Below are positions 11,195-22,644 of a DNA stretch of 64,000 nt, piece by piece; position 1 is the stretch's first letter, and the number at the start of each line of letters is the position of its first letter. Below the pieces are notes generated by a model. It was given only the letters and a program-made list of their open reading frames with translations. It did not search any database and was not told where the DNA came from. The stretch spans positions 24,969,655 through 25,033,654 of the forward strand of contig NC_051431.1 in NCBI RefSeq assembly GCF_001649575.2, in the 5' to 3' direction. Made by a program: the position numbers and the translations under genes. This DNA is from Kryptolebias marmoratus (lineage: Eukaryota > Chordata > Actinopteri > Cyprinodontiformes > Rivulidae).

Positions 11195-11383
11195 TTATTC
11201 TGTAATAGAGAACTTCCTCTTGGTTGGAGACGGGGTGCGGGATGCAAAAGAATCAATGCTTTCCACATTTTCTGAGTGCAACTGTCTCAGAACAGCTCCC
11301 AATCCATGGTCTGAGGCATCTGTTGTGATGAATGTTGGCAGATCAGGGTTGTACATGGCAAGTGTTGAGCTTTTCGGGAGCAC
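11195..11383 (-). pseudogene. Gypsy RNase H remnant
   Basis: YNPDLPTFITTDASDHGLGAVL is the characteristic start of the RNase H domain that follows Gypsy reverse transcriptase, with the TDAS catalytic Asp retained. The frame stops soon after, at ITE. Confidence 0.75.
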
Positions 11384-11471
11384 TGCTTTGAGATCATTAA
11401 AACTTTTATTTGCTTCAACAGTCTATTTTAGTTCAGCTTGAGAATCTGAAATAGGTGACTCTTGCAATGGC

Positions 11472-11741
11472 TCAACTACTGGTGTGTAGTTTGGTGGAAA
11501 CTTGTTGAACCAGGAGCTTCAGCAAGTTTGAAGAAGCCCAGGAACAAACAAAGAGTTCCCATATGAAAGCAGTAAGACTGTGACTATCAGGATGGAATGG
11601 AAGTTGGTGGTAAGCTGATCCTATATTAATCTGACTATAATGTTTGGCATCAGTGAGTTTTGTGCTCAAATCCTCCATATGAGGCAGATAGTCTTTTATT
11701 ACACTTTTATTAGGTGCAGAGAGATCAGCACAAAGCCTCAA
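11472..11741 (-). pseudogene. Gypsy reverse transcriptase remnant
   Basis: LRLCADLSAPN-like sequence, LPHMEDLSTKL and YSQINIGSAYHQLPFHPDS match the palm region of Gypsy RT (the usual DLxxAYHQ motif is here INIGSAYHQ, so the catalytic Asp is replaced by Asn). The YxDD segment is deleted. The same region in copy 2 retains YLDD. Confidence 0.75.
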
Positions 11742-12138
11742 GTCTTATTTGCATTTTCTTGCCACCACTAGACGGTTCATCCATTCAGATGCATGGTTCA
11801 ACAATGGCTTCTTGCAGTAAGCGTTTAAACTCTACTTAACCTCTATTCACATTGTGGCAGACCTATCAGTTTTTGGTGTACAGATTGCACTGCGTTATTT
11901 ACTTGAACCTCGTGGACCAAACCTTTAACAAATCCAAGATTGGCTGAAGCAGAATCAACAATATTCACTATGCATGTTTTTTTTCTGTCAGTGGGAGGTT
12001 CTTTTGTATTATCCTCTTTAATGAAAATCATATCTCCATTAATAATGTTAACCTGCAGTGATTTAATCAGGTCCAGGCCAAGTAGTGATCCAGATTTCAC
12101 TATGTAGAATGGTGCTGGAACCTAGTTGTTTTAAATTG

Positions 12139-12435
12139 CTACTCCTGTTGTAACTTGTAGGCAGCTAATGATGTCAACGGTAGGTCACCTTTTGCACATG
12201 TGACAAATTTAACTTTGGGTCTTGACAGTGGACATTTTGCAAAATGTTGCTTGTTGACAGTCTCTGATAAAACATATACAGAAGTTCCAGTGTCTACAAA
12301 TAAATCGAGGAACTGGTAGCTTCCTTGTGGTGCCTCTAAGTTCACTTTGCATGTGATTTTATCAAGTGCTGCAGCCATCATCTTAATATCATTCATACAC
12401 AGTACTGCTAACTCTGGAACAATCACTTCTTTCAC
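12139..12435 (-). pseudogene. Gypsy aspartic protease remnant
   Basis: The 98-codon frame contains LFVDTGTSVYVL, the active-site DTG motif of retropepsins, at about residues 46-57 (near 12290). It lies upstream of the RT remnant and downstream of a zinc-knuckle remnant, as expected. Confidence 0.75.
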
Positions 12436-13017
12436 TGAAGCTATGGGTGATTTGCATACTTTGACAAAATGTCTTATTTTCTTGAACTTATCATAGTTTA
12501 CTTAAACAGCAGAACAGTTTTTATGATCAGCCAGGTGTTTATCTGATCCACATCTGAACCAGTGATGTTAATCTTTATGGTGACCTGTTTATGATGAACA
12601 TGGGGTTGTGATTCATGTGTTTGAGCAGCTTGTGGTCATCCTTTCCCTCAAAAACAAGCATTTGCAGCATCTACAGCCTGTGCAGATGCAGACATGACTG
12701 TACTTGTAGCTAAGAGCAGTGTAGCATTTTAAACTGTTGCTTCTACTTTACATGCAATGGTTAAAGCTTTGTCCAGGGAGAGGTCTTCCTCCAGAAGTAA
12801 CTTATCCTTCACAGCACAGAGATAAGTGATAGAAATGAGCTGAGCGTCTATTATTTCATCTTACATTACTCCAAAACCACATGGTGCAGCTAAAACTCTG
12901 AGCTCTGCACCATTTTGGTTTGTGGTTTCATCAGCACATTGCACATGCCTGAATGTGTGTCTGCATGCCAGTACAGTAACTTTGGGGACAAAATGTATTT
13001 TCAGTGCAGCCATGGCT

Positions 13018-13440
13018 TCATTTAATCAGTCCCTCCAAGATTTCGTGGGCATTTTTTGTGATTGTTGCGATGAAAAGTTGCGATTTTTGTTTTACTAAAA
13101 TCAATATAAAACTATGCCTTTTAATATATAAACCAAAAATACTTACTAGTTTTGTAAGATAATTACCAACAAACACTGATATTCTCAAAAGGTGCTTTAT
13201 TTGAGAACTTTGATAGCTTCTAAACTGACATTCATGAGCATTTCTGGATTGTCCCTGGTCTGCAGCTCTCCTCACATGTTTTGCAGACACAAAGTGTTTG
13301 TCGATGCGTTTATGTTCAATGATTACACTGCAGGACGTGCAAAACAGCTTCCCCCCACTCTCGTGCAGCTGGGTAGGAAACTGTTTTGCGCGGTCCTTTG
13401 CTGAAATCTTTGTGGGCAAATGTGAAGCATTAGTGCACAT
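13018..13440 (-). CDS. CGGBP1-like BED-type zinc-finger ORF, copy B (open)
   Basis: This is the best-preserved reading frame of the hAT-like family. From ATG at 13440 it encodes SAKDRAKQFPTQLHE, then GGKLFCTSCSVIIEHKRIDK and HFVSAKH, a Cys-x2-Cys...His-x5-His finger at about residues 32-56. Order and wording resemble the N-terminal finger of CGGBP1 (LHE..GGKLFCTSC). The rest, to the stop at 13018-13020, reads through the element's 3' half and terminal repeat and does not look like protein. The useful coding part is therefore about 75-80 residues, and no hAT catalytic or dimerisation domain is present. A DNA-binding role is inferred from the family; expression is unknown. Confidence 0.55.
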   Translation of the reverse strand: MCTNASHLPTKISAKDRAKQFPTQLHESGGKLFCTSCSVIIEHKRIDKHFVSAKHVRRAADQGQSRNAHECQFRSYQSSQIKHLLRISVFVGNYLTKLVSIFGLYIKRHSFILILVKQKSQLFIATITKNAHEILEGLIK

Positions 13441-13757
13441 TTTCACTTCGGTCGCTGCTCCTGCACGCTCCCGGCATTCTGATGTTAACAGGATGTGTCG
13501 TCATGTCGCATGTCTTCTTCGTGAGTTATTTGGGGTTATTTTGTATTCCACACTACACAAAGCCACAAAGAAGACACTAGACCACAGAAACGGTGGTGAA
13601 TCACTTTAGAAACAATAAATATTGGGTTAAAGTTGTGGTGTTTTGGGCAAAGTTGCAAAAAGTTGCGGTGTTTTGGGCAAAGTTGCGATTTTGCGGGGTT
13701 TGCTTGATTTTGCGTTAATAGTTGTGATCGCAACATCGCAAAATCCTGGAGGGTCTG
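13027..13757 (-). mobile_element. hAT-like non-autonomous element, copy B
   Basis: Ends CAGTCCCTCCAAGATTTCG and AAATCCTGGAGGGTCTG are flanked by the 6-bp repeat TTTAAT (13021-13026, 13758-13763). The length is 731 bp. It is inserted in the upstream part of the Gypsy relic, so it is younger than that element. It carries the intact finger frame. Confidence 0.85.
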
Positions 13758-14060
13758 TTTAATGTTGTACCTTGTTGTGGTTGTGTGTAGAATAGATGGT
13801 GTCATCTGGACCCAAGCAGTGTAATACAAAAGCACATCGTCTTGCCTACAGCCATTCATGTAATTGTCAAATATTTTCTGCCACATTGTAAATAGTGTAG
13901 GAAGCTCAATGTGATGCAATAAAAGAACTTGGCACTGAGGTGCTCATTCTCATGATTAATTTTTCTAATGACAAGAAGTAATAACAGCAACACAACAGAA
14001 CATAAATGCATTTACTGTGTAAGCCTAAGAACGCAACATGGATTAAATGTGGGTGGGCCA
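13758..14060 (-). mobile_element. Upstream part of Gypsy relic copy 1
   Basis: The host element continues after the TTTAAT repeat. The stretch AGTAATAACAGCAACA...CAGAACATAAA at 13977-14005 recurs at 62007-62035 next to Gypsy copy 2, so it belongs to the same element's leader or LTR. No coding motif is visible. Confidence 0.55.
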
Positions 14061-16149
14061 CAAAATGTAAAGGTAAAAAAATACCTACACCTATAATACC
14101 CATCAAATCAAACCAATCTACTGTTCAATTATTTAAACTACAAACTATAGTCAAAATATTAAAAAATACCAAAGACTACTGAAACAGCTCTAAACACAGT
14201 GACTGCGTAAAACATCAAAAACAATCACTTTGTAGTTTGTAACCCACAAACTGTGTAGAGTTCCAAAATAGATTCAGACATAATCAATTATTATTTAAGG
14301 TATTTAGCAAGAGTATTTATTGAACTGGTGACCAAGAAGTTTTGTTTATTTAATTTAAACTGGTTTAGGTGCGACAAAAATCTTACAAAAAAGCTAGGTT
14401 TTGGATCAACCCATTAGGTCCACACATGGCTATGCCCCTCCTCTTAAGGACTCATTTGCTCCTGATCCAGTGTTTAGTTGAGGTTTTTCAGGATTGTATA
14501 AAGCAAACAGTGCAGGTGGGGTTAGGTAAATATGGAGCACTGCTTATTCATATTAAAATGCAAAATGTTTGATTTCTAAGTATCTGTCATGATATGCTTT
14601 TGTGCCTATCATGAATGATGCTCAAATAAAAAGTAATTGTTTTGTTTCTCATCCTAGTTGTCCCTTCTTAGTGTTTCTTTATGCAGTGAATTATAATCAG
14701 GCATAAGGTAAAGGTATTCCAGACAAATGCTGTTTAGAAACCTTCTATAGTATTTATTGTACACTTTTCTTAAGGACTACCTTCTGGCATCAAAGCAACT
14801 GATGTGCTGTTTCTCATTGTAGACATGTACATCTGCTCACACACTTGTAGTAGATCAGATGAGATGAAAAGGGTGATAATTGCACCTCACTTTACTACAT
14901 GTGTTAGCTCTTTCAGCTTTCAGGTTGACTGTGCCTTGTAGGAACTCAATCATTAGATTACTTGATTTATTCACCCTTTATAATTGATCTGACCAACAGC
15001 TGTAGGCTGAATTCCTTCATCACAGGGAATTTCACATCATAATATTTATACCAGAAAGGAGAAACCAAATTTGCCTTTTTAAATTTTATTACAAACATAA
15101 CTAAATCAAAAAACAAACAGATCAGCACAACAAAAATATGATTAACAATGATCATCTAAAAATAATATTCTGAAATTTGACACCAAGTAATTACTCTAAA
15201 TGATCTGAACCTGATTTAAACAGCTATACCCTATTAACAATGATTTAACAAGATAGTACTCTAAAGCAGACATTAACCCTTTAATGATCTGAAATGACTT
15301 TGACTATAGGTTTATTCAAAATATGAGGATCTTTGAACAGAATGTTAGATGAAGATATTAGACAATTTAAACTATTTTGATAAATATCTCACTTTAGAAT
15401 TTGGTTTAGAAGGTTTACAATTCAGATTATTCAGGAAGTATCATACTGGAAAATAAAATGGCTTTATCAACTGTGTATCAGTTTAAAGGTTCATAACTAG
15501 ACCCAAACTATTTCTCTTTTATTACTAGGGTAGATGGTCCCTTCCCAGATCACAGCTATGTGTGTATCCAGCTGACATGCCATCTTTTAGGGAACTTCAG
15601 GTGTTGTTCAGACCTCCACAGAATTGTGTTAAGAAGGCAGCATAAGGCTCAAAGCCTTTTAAGGGTCAGTTGTCAGCGTCTCAGCTATGGTAACCTGATA
15701 TCTGGTGATGTCTTCAAGAGGGGTGGGAGCAACCAGCTGATGGAGCAGGAGTCAGGGAGCATCATGCTACTACTGACTGCCCTTAATTTTAAAGGTACAA
15801 AAATTTCCTAACTTTATCAAATTTCTCTTTTATTGTTTTTCTTTCTTTCTTTTGTCTGCTGGACTTACAAAAACAATTCTAAGCAAAAATGTTTCTTTTT
15901 TTTTTTTTTTACCTAGTTTAACAAAAACAAGCCTGAAGACGAGGCAAGATGAGGGAAAAGTCATGGCATGACAAACACAAAAACAAACGGACAACTCAAG
16001 ATCTTCTGAGCTGCAGAAACCTTCAAATGAAGGTTTCGTAGCATGACAGAACAGCCAAATGGCTAAAGTAACCTTGGAGGTCTGTACAGAAGGACCATCT
16101 CACACTGCTCAGTTTCCCGAAAATAATAATAAATATATGGTAAACAGTT
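14061..16149. other. Unassigned AT-rich sequence with one exon-like block
   Basis: No repeat is recognised. A block at 15529-15794 is bounded by TTTATTACTAG and AAAG/GTAC and is open in one frame for 88 codons without recognisable homology. It is treated as a question rather than a gene. Confidence 0.4.
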
Positions 16150-16154
16150 GATTT

Positions 16155-16820
16155 TGTACCATTCTGTGAATTTGCTTCCTGGTTGCTCATTCTGGTTCCT
16201 GGTTGGTCAGCTCCTTAATCGTCTCCAGCTGCAACGGATCAAGTCTCCAGTATGCTGGGTATTTAAGCCTGAAATAAAGATCAGATCACCGCTGGAGCAT
16301 TGCTCACTTTGGAGTAAAGCTAATTGGCCAAACAGAGTTGTGTAAACTCTCGCCTCGTGTTAACAAGTTTTGTCTTCTGTGTAGATCTAGAGTTCCCTGC
16401 AAAACCTGAAACCTGCAAGACACACCCGGAAGGTGTTTTTGTGAGCCACTCACCTGGTCTGATCCGAGCACTGCCTGTCTGCCTCCACCTGGTAACCAAA
16501 CCCTCTCCACCAACACACATTTCCTGGAAATAGTCACCGTTGGATTCTCATGTCAAAGCGCCAACCATCTGCCTGTAAATACTCACCGTTGGATTTCTCA
16601 GCCGCTTTTCACCTTCACCTCACTGTAAGAAAGTCATACCTACTCCTCCTGCAGAGTCTCATTCTCAGCATAATCCAATACTCACCAGTTGCCTTCCTTT
16701 CCAGACTTGTTCCTGCCTACCTGCCCGACACTGTAAATAAAAGCACTTACCTTTGTCCAGTCTCCTGTGTCTGTCTGTCACCTGGTTGCTCGCTCTTGAC
16801 GATTTTGTTAAAACCTGACA
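16155..16820 (+). mobile_element. Solo LTR (666 bp)
   Basis: Starts TGTACCATTC and ends AAACCTGACA, flanked by the 5-bp repeat GATTT (16150-16154, 16821-16825). A TATA-like GGTATTTAAGCC (about 16258) and an AATAAA at 16736-16741 about 80 bp before the end fit U3-R-U5 order on the + strand. Apart from TG and CA the two ends are not inverted copies, so the left boundary rests on the duplication alone. Frames inside it are not host genes. Confidence 0.6.
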
Positions 16821-16825
16821 GATTT

Positions 16826-19518
16826 ATTCTCTTATTAGATAAATGTACACAAAAAAATGATCATCATTCATTTTTCGTATTTCAATGATAAGAAATATGA
16901 TAAGAATGTAAACATTTAACCTCTACTTTTTTATACATTTGAGAGTGTGACCTCAGAAAGTCCATGTGCTTAAAACAGTCAAGAATCACTTAGGGCAAGG
17001 CGACTTTTAGAGAGAACAGTCTAGAAGGCCAGATGAAGAAAACATGAAAAGTAAGGCCTCCTTATTACTATATACTAACTTGAAAGAAATCAAATGCCTG
17101 ATAAAAAGCAAACATGTTCATTGAATAACTTCAATTTTCAGACCGAAATGAAAGGATTTGCCCCCTGGCAGATTTGGGAGGGTGATTTGATTTTTGAATA
17201 TCAAGTGATTCCTCTCTCTCAAGTTCTCACAACATGTCATCCATTGAGAGTCTGTGATTGGTTCAGCTTAACTGAGAGAAGTAGTTTACACAATATGAAA
17301 TAATTTTCTTTCCTAATAGAAAAATGAAGCGGGCGCCTCCTCAAGCTTTTCATTGTTTAAAGGGCAGAAAAAAGAATTTCAATGATGGTGGTTTTTAAAG
17401 CAGAACAAAACACCACACAGTGCCAAATGTTTGCCCAATCAATCAGTGGTGCATATGCTGCCTTTTTTGTGCCACTGCTAAAATCCCTGCTCATATGAAA
17501 GCAGGGATTAATGTATTGATGGGAGAGGATTAATGGTCAAGAAACTGAATAAAGCGTTGCACACTCCGGTTTTATGTATGTTTTGCCTAATTTAACTTTA
17601 TTAAATCTATATTTTGACCATAAGGCATTCCTTAAGATCATCAGCTGTATCCCAGTGTTTAACACCTCACTTAATCCTTGGTAGGCTCCACTATTTCAAC
17701 TCCAAAAATGGGAATATTGCTCAACAAATGGGATTGTTGGTTAGCCACATTTGTGTATGCATTTGTAAATGAAAATTGCTATATCCCTGGAGCTAAAATG
17801 ACAAAAGAAAAACCAAAGGTTTAACCAGTAGCAGCTCCTGAGCCTAAATTTCAGTGGAGCAGACATTTAATCCTGATATAATAACCACAAAAATGTTACG
17901 ATTTGCATTACATTTTCTGTAAAAAAAAAAAAAAAAAATTTTTATTGGGGCGGACATTCATTTCCTGAATCAATAACTACACGAATGGTACAATTTGCAT
18001 AAAAAAAAAAAAAAAAAAAAAGATAGGCTATATGTTGCTTAATATTTATTTTATTCATTTTTTCTATTTCAACTCAGTAAAATTAAACAGAAAGACAGGT
18101 ACATGGCTTTCTTAATTGTTTTTCACAATTTATCTGAAGCAATATTTCTGCAGTCATACTTGATATTATCAAAGGTAAATGGTGGAAAAACTTCTGTGAA
18201 GAAATTTAAAAAAAATATAAGACTAAAAAAGCACCAACACAGGTCTCACATCAGGCCAATGAATAACAACAGAGAACTCTGAAAAACAGATATCTAATGC
18301 TGAATTTAATAGCATAATTTTACTGGTAAACATGGATAATATTTTCACTAAGTACAAAACGTGCTTGTAAAGCCACCCGCTGAATTTCAGCTCAACTAAC
18401 CATTTTTGGTTAAACCAGCTCGATCAATATTTATTGCTGTGGCTCTGACAACATACTAACTCCAGGTAGCTGAAGGTGTCTCGGCCTCAGGGCTCATTAG
18501 AGGCATGCAAGGCTCCGTGAACAGTGCACGGTGGAGGCGTTTATACTTCGCGCTTACGTCGAAGCAGTATTCTCCAAAAAGACGGGGCAGTTCGTTATGT
18601 AACCAGTGGAAATACAGTAAAAAAGAGAGCAGATGGTTGTCACATCAAATATGGCTGGACGAATTCAGGAGGAAGAGCTGTTGTGTGATACAGAGAGGAT
18701 GTTTAAACTTAAAGCAATTAGTTTGACTTTCATTGATTTATTTGCTTTACTTGTGATTCACCCATCATAGAACTAATATTTCTTCCCTCTGTGGCCTATA
18801 AACACTCCTTTTTATTGGCTGCAGCAGTAATCTCCTTTCGTGGGTTTTAATCTATTTGATTATCTTTGTGATCTCTCATAGAGGGGTCAAATAAATACTG
18901 ATACAGGCGAACCAGCTCCGCTAGAGCACCGAAATTGTCCATTTTGAACGGAGCGTGGCACGTGTGTAGACACCAAGCTAATGTGGCTTAGTGTCACATC
19001 AACAGGTTCAATGACAACAAGGGGGAGCCAGTGAATCAGAACCCAGGGAGATAGACAAATTAGGATTAAAATTATTCCCCTGGGGAGCACTCAGGTAATA
19101 AAACAGTTCTGGTCTTTTCTTTAAAAAGATACAGTAGAATATACTATTAAAAAAACTAAAAAGTTTAATTTAAAAAGCTAAAAGAGAACCAGTAAAATAA
19201 AACAGTGTCTTCAGTCCAGGGTGCAATTGTCCTCCCATTTCCAAAAATGTTTAAAAGTTGGAATCCGATACAGTCAAACCCAGGACAGGAAGCCTCTTTG
19301 CTCCGCCCTGCAGCCGTCGCGATCTTCACCGCGTCACTGTTGGCGCGCGCACCCTCGCATGGTGAGGTAGATAAAGGATGCGGTTTTGGGGGTGCGGGTG
19401 GAAAAAAAACGTATATAAAAAATGACGTATTTATAATAAACAAGCAGAGGTTTGCCTAGCGTCAGGGTCACCAAAGCCTGGCGGCCCACCAGGCTTATAA
19501 TACACTGGAAGAAATCCT
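16826..19518. other. Unassigned AT-rich sequence
   Basis: No gene is recognised. It holds a duplicated A-tailed block at 17858-18020 and a GC-richer patch at 19260-19400. Confidence 0.4.
17858..18020 (+). repeat. Tandem duplicate of ~80 bp, each ending in an A tract
   Basis: GCAGACATTTAATCCTGATA...TTTGCATT plus A18, followed by GCGGACATTCATTTCCTGAA...TTTGCAT plus A20. The two halves align over their length with scattered changes. Confidence 0.6.
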
Positions 19519-19519
19519 G

Positions 19520-19520
<1 letters not shown>

Positions 19521-19550
<30 letters not shown>
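19521..19550. repeat. (TA)n microsatellite
   Basis: Fifteen TA units. Confidence 0.95.
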
Positions 19551-19557
<7 letters not shown>

Positions 19558-19568
19558 CCCTTTGATTA

Positions 19569-19641
19569 CAGCCCCCACTTGGGCTTGAACGGGCAGCCTT
19601 GAGATTACTGAACCACAGAACCAACTACTGAGCTACAACAG
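19569..19641 (-). repeat. tRNA-like relic (tRNA pseudogene or SINE head)
   Basis: On the minus strand 73 bases contain an A-box-like TAGCTCAGTAGTTGG and, about 30 bases further on, a B-box-like CGTTCAAGCCC. The acceptor and T stems do not pair, so this is not a functional tRNA. A tRNA-derived SINE head or old pseudogene is the likely source. Confidence 0.35.
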
Positions 19642-19643
19642 AT

Positions 19644-20945
19644 ATATGCTGCAGGAAGCCAAGGAGTTAGATAAAAAAGATCCACCTCAACCTGATCTGA
19701 ATAGTTACAGACACAGGAAATGGGCCTATTATGTTGAGGAAAATGTCCTGTTGTATATCTCCCCTCCAACTTTAATTTTCTGTGTTCGGTTCATGTCCAG
19801 TCTGTCTGCTCCAAGCTGCTGACTGATAATTTATCTTCTAATTCTAGTCTTATGAATGGATTTTAAACAAAAAGTCTCCACTGTTGGACACAACAGGTTT
19901 GGCTGCATTAAGTGAGATCATGTGAGGTGTAACGTTTGTAGTGGTCGTATCACTGAGCTAAAACAAGCAGAATGAGTCCACAGGGCGAAATATTTTACGC
20001 CCCAGTGAGATTTTGCTAGAGCTGCCCTGCAGTCCCGATCATTGCCGACAGGCTTTATGTTAAATCTACTGACAAACACAGTCAGTGATCTGTAGCTCTC
20101 TATATCTGTAAATAAGTAAAAAACTGAGAATGAATCATGAAAAAAACATTTTAAATTTCATTTAAAAGTGGTAAAAAAGTTGAAAAACTCATGAACACAA
20201 CAATACACAGCAAGCCAAATAATAATAATAATATTAATAAATAATAAAAAGTAATTCACATTGTTTAATAGGAGGAACTTTGTGGGGCGAATTACTTTTT
20301 TAGGTGGACCAGCTGCACCTGAGTTTTAAGTATAGTTACTTGCAATCACAGATAAAAGACGAATTCATAAAAATCAGCTTCAAAATGTCTTATTTACACA
20401 TGTATTCCTTCTTAACGTAGAACATGGGGTATTTTTGCAGCAATGGCATTAGTTTGAGAGGTTTTTACTGTTCGTTGTGGTGAAAGAGTTAAAACCTACA
20501 TAAACTGCACAAAGATCTTCAGTTTGATACAACCAAGTTCTCTCTGGTCTTTCCACAGATGTTTTAGTCAGTTCAGATGTCCACATTCTTTTCTTGAGAC
20601 CACTCCAATTTTCTTGACTATATGTTGCCATCCCAGGAAAATGCAAACTTTGACTTCTTGAGTACTGATGACTCGAGAAAGTTTTCCATTCAGGGTACAT
20701 ATATTTCTACGCTCAGCAATACCTCCATTCTGAACAGCTTTCCACGATCTGCCAGGATTTAAAAAATGATGTAATCAAGACTGAGCAAGACAAAATTGTG
20801 TCAAGACCCAAGAAACAATATAAATGATTAAATTCCTCAAAGCAGAGCAATGTCTCATCACTGTAACATCCAATAAGTTTGGAACCATCAGCAATCTTCC
20901 AGGATGAACGGTTTGTCATATTCATGCAGCTATACCAAGTCAATG
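19644..20945. other. No recognisable gene
   Basis: AT-rich sequence. The minus-strand frames at 20449-20700 and 20713-20952 have no domain I can support. Confidence 0.45.
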
Positions 20946-20949
20946 ATTC

Positions 20950-21110
20950 CATCCATCTATCCGTTTTCTTTACCTGCTTCTCCGTTCCAGGTCGCAGGTA
21001 GCTGGTGCCTATCTCTAGCGGTCACTGTGCAAGAGGCAGAGGACAATTTTAAGAGTTACAAATTAAACTAACATACATGTCTTTGTTCTGTGGTAGGAAA
21101 CTTTAAAAGG
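20950..21110 (-). repeat. LINE 3' end (L2/CR1-like)
   Basis: Starts with ATCCATCTATCC, the complement of the GGAT-type tail, and continues with the complement of the AGCGGTAAAG...CTGGTTTCCTACCACAG region of the element at 3567-3830. Confidence 0.6.
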
Positions 21111-21164
21111 ATTAAAAACTTACCACCTGAATATGCTTGGGTAGATTCTCAGTCATTCAGGACA

Positions 21165-21262
21165 CAATAATTCCAGCAGGTTTAATCAAAGGCAACTGGA
21201 AAGCTTTTTTTGATTTCTGAAGATGTTTTGCTTTTCATTCAGGAAGCTTTCTCAGGAAACAG
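21165..21262 (-). repeat. Penelope-like element 3' end
   Basis: Carries CAACTGGAAAGC...CTGAAGATGTTTTGCTTTTC and AGGAAGCTTTCTCA, the diverged 3' untranslated motif of the elements at 6390 and 61505. Confidence 0.5.
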
Positions 21263-22644
21263 ACTTTTTCTTACAGGTACATACACAAAAAAAAATGAAT
21301 AGAAAAATTACATAAAAATGGCTTTCTACTTAACCCATACTTAAAAAGTAGAATAAAAAGTGAGATAAAAATCTCAGCGGAAACTTGACTCAAAGCCTTT
21401 TCTCAAATTTGTAAGAAAGACCTTAAAAATATTTCTCCATGTTAACCATTTTTGTTTGCCAAATTTCAGCTTAAAATTGGGATAAACACTTGTTTTCACT
21501 TTTCTATTACCAACTAAGTGTTTGATGAATGTTGTCCTCTTTGTTTAACACAGCAGGTTTTTTTCAAGACTGCAACATTCTCTGTTAAACTCGATTATTT
21601 CTGCTGACAGCTTTGTTATAGCTTTCTCTCATTTGCATAAGTAATCAGCCCATACTTTCTCAACCTGTATAAATTTAAGAGGACACTTACTAATTGAAAA
21701 AAGGAGTAAATAAAGAACTAATTGAGGTGGAGTTTTCTACATCTGTCTCTTTGCTCAGGACTGATACAGTTAGGTCCCATACAGCTTGGGACCAATTAAA
21801 TTCTTTTTTTTTTTTTGGCTTCAGATTAAACATATGAAGTGGGTTAATTGCCTTTGCCCAGCTGGCAATGGCAGAGAAATTGTGTGGAGCGTATAATCTT
21901 TTTAAATCCTTCACTCGTCTCCAATACTGTCTTTACCAGGCGTGAAAGACAGATAAAAACAATACTCAAACAGGATCGACGGATTTACCTGCTGTGTTTA
22001 CAGTGGTGATATTTACCCAACTGAAGAAATTTCTTCATATTTATAACAATCCTTATTCTTCAAACATGTATTATCCTGCTTCATTCTCACAGGGACAACC
22101 CCATGAATCCACGTTGAATAATTTTCAAACTATCGGCTGCATCCTGATGCCGCCAAACAGACAAGCATTTGCTCTACAGGCCACGAGAGCATGGTTCATT
22201 GTGAGTCCTGCTGTTGCAGAAATGGAAATTTTAATGAAGTGAGCCCAGCAATGGAGAAATGGCTGTCTCCCCATCCCTCCTGATGTGGGAGAACACCACT
22301 TTATCCATACTGTCCAAAAATGGTCCAGTGATCTTATTAAAGATAAACTGTAAAACTCTAGCCAACCGCTTTTATAATTTCAACCTCTTTGCACCAATAC
22401 ACACCATGTTAGCGAAATGTTTTTTTGACTTTATTCACTTTAAATGCATTTTTGTGCTTTTACTATGGCTATTTTTCACAAAAGATGTATCTCAAGGGTC
22501 TTTCCATACTAGATCAGAACTGGTACTAAACATCTAACAAAATTAGATGTTTTGTTTTGTTTTTTACAAGCCAGACATCTTCAGAGTCATGTCATTACCT
22601 TAATTAAAACAACTTTAGTAAATGTTTGATCCTCCCTCTAGTGC
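21263..22644. other. No recognisable gene or repeat
   Basis: AT-rich sequence; nothing identified. Confidence 0.45.

Larger units (their letters stand above)
10578..13026 (-). mobile_element. Decayed Ty3/Gypsy-type pol, copy 1
   Basis: Reading right to left on the minus strand, the pieces follow the order of a Gypsy polyprotein: zinc-knuckle remnant (~12490-12570), protease (12139-12435), RT (11472-11741), RNase H (11195-11383), integrase (10582-10827). Multiple stops and internal deletions separate them. The upstream part continues beyond the hAT-like insertion, at 13758-14060. A second copy is at 60440-61500. The intact order but broken frames indicate an old insertion. Confidence 0.8.
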
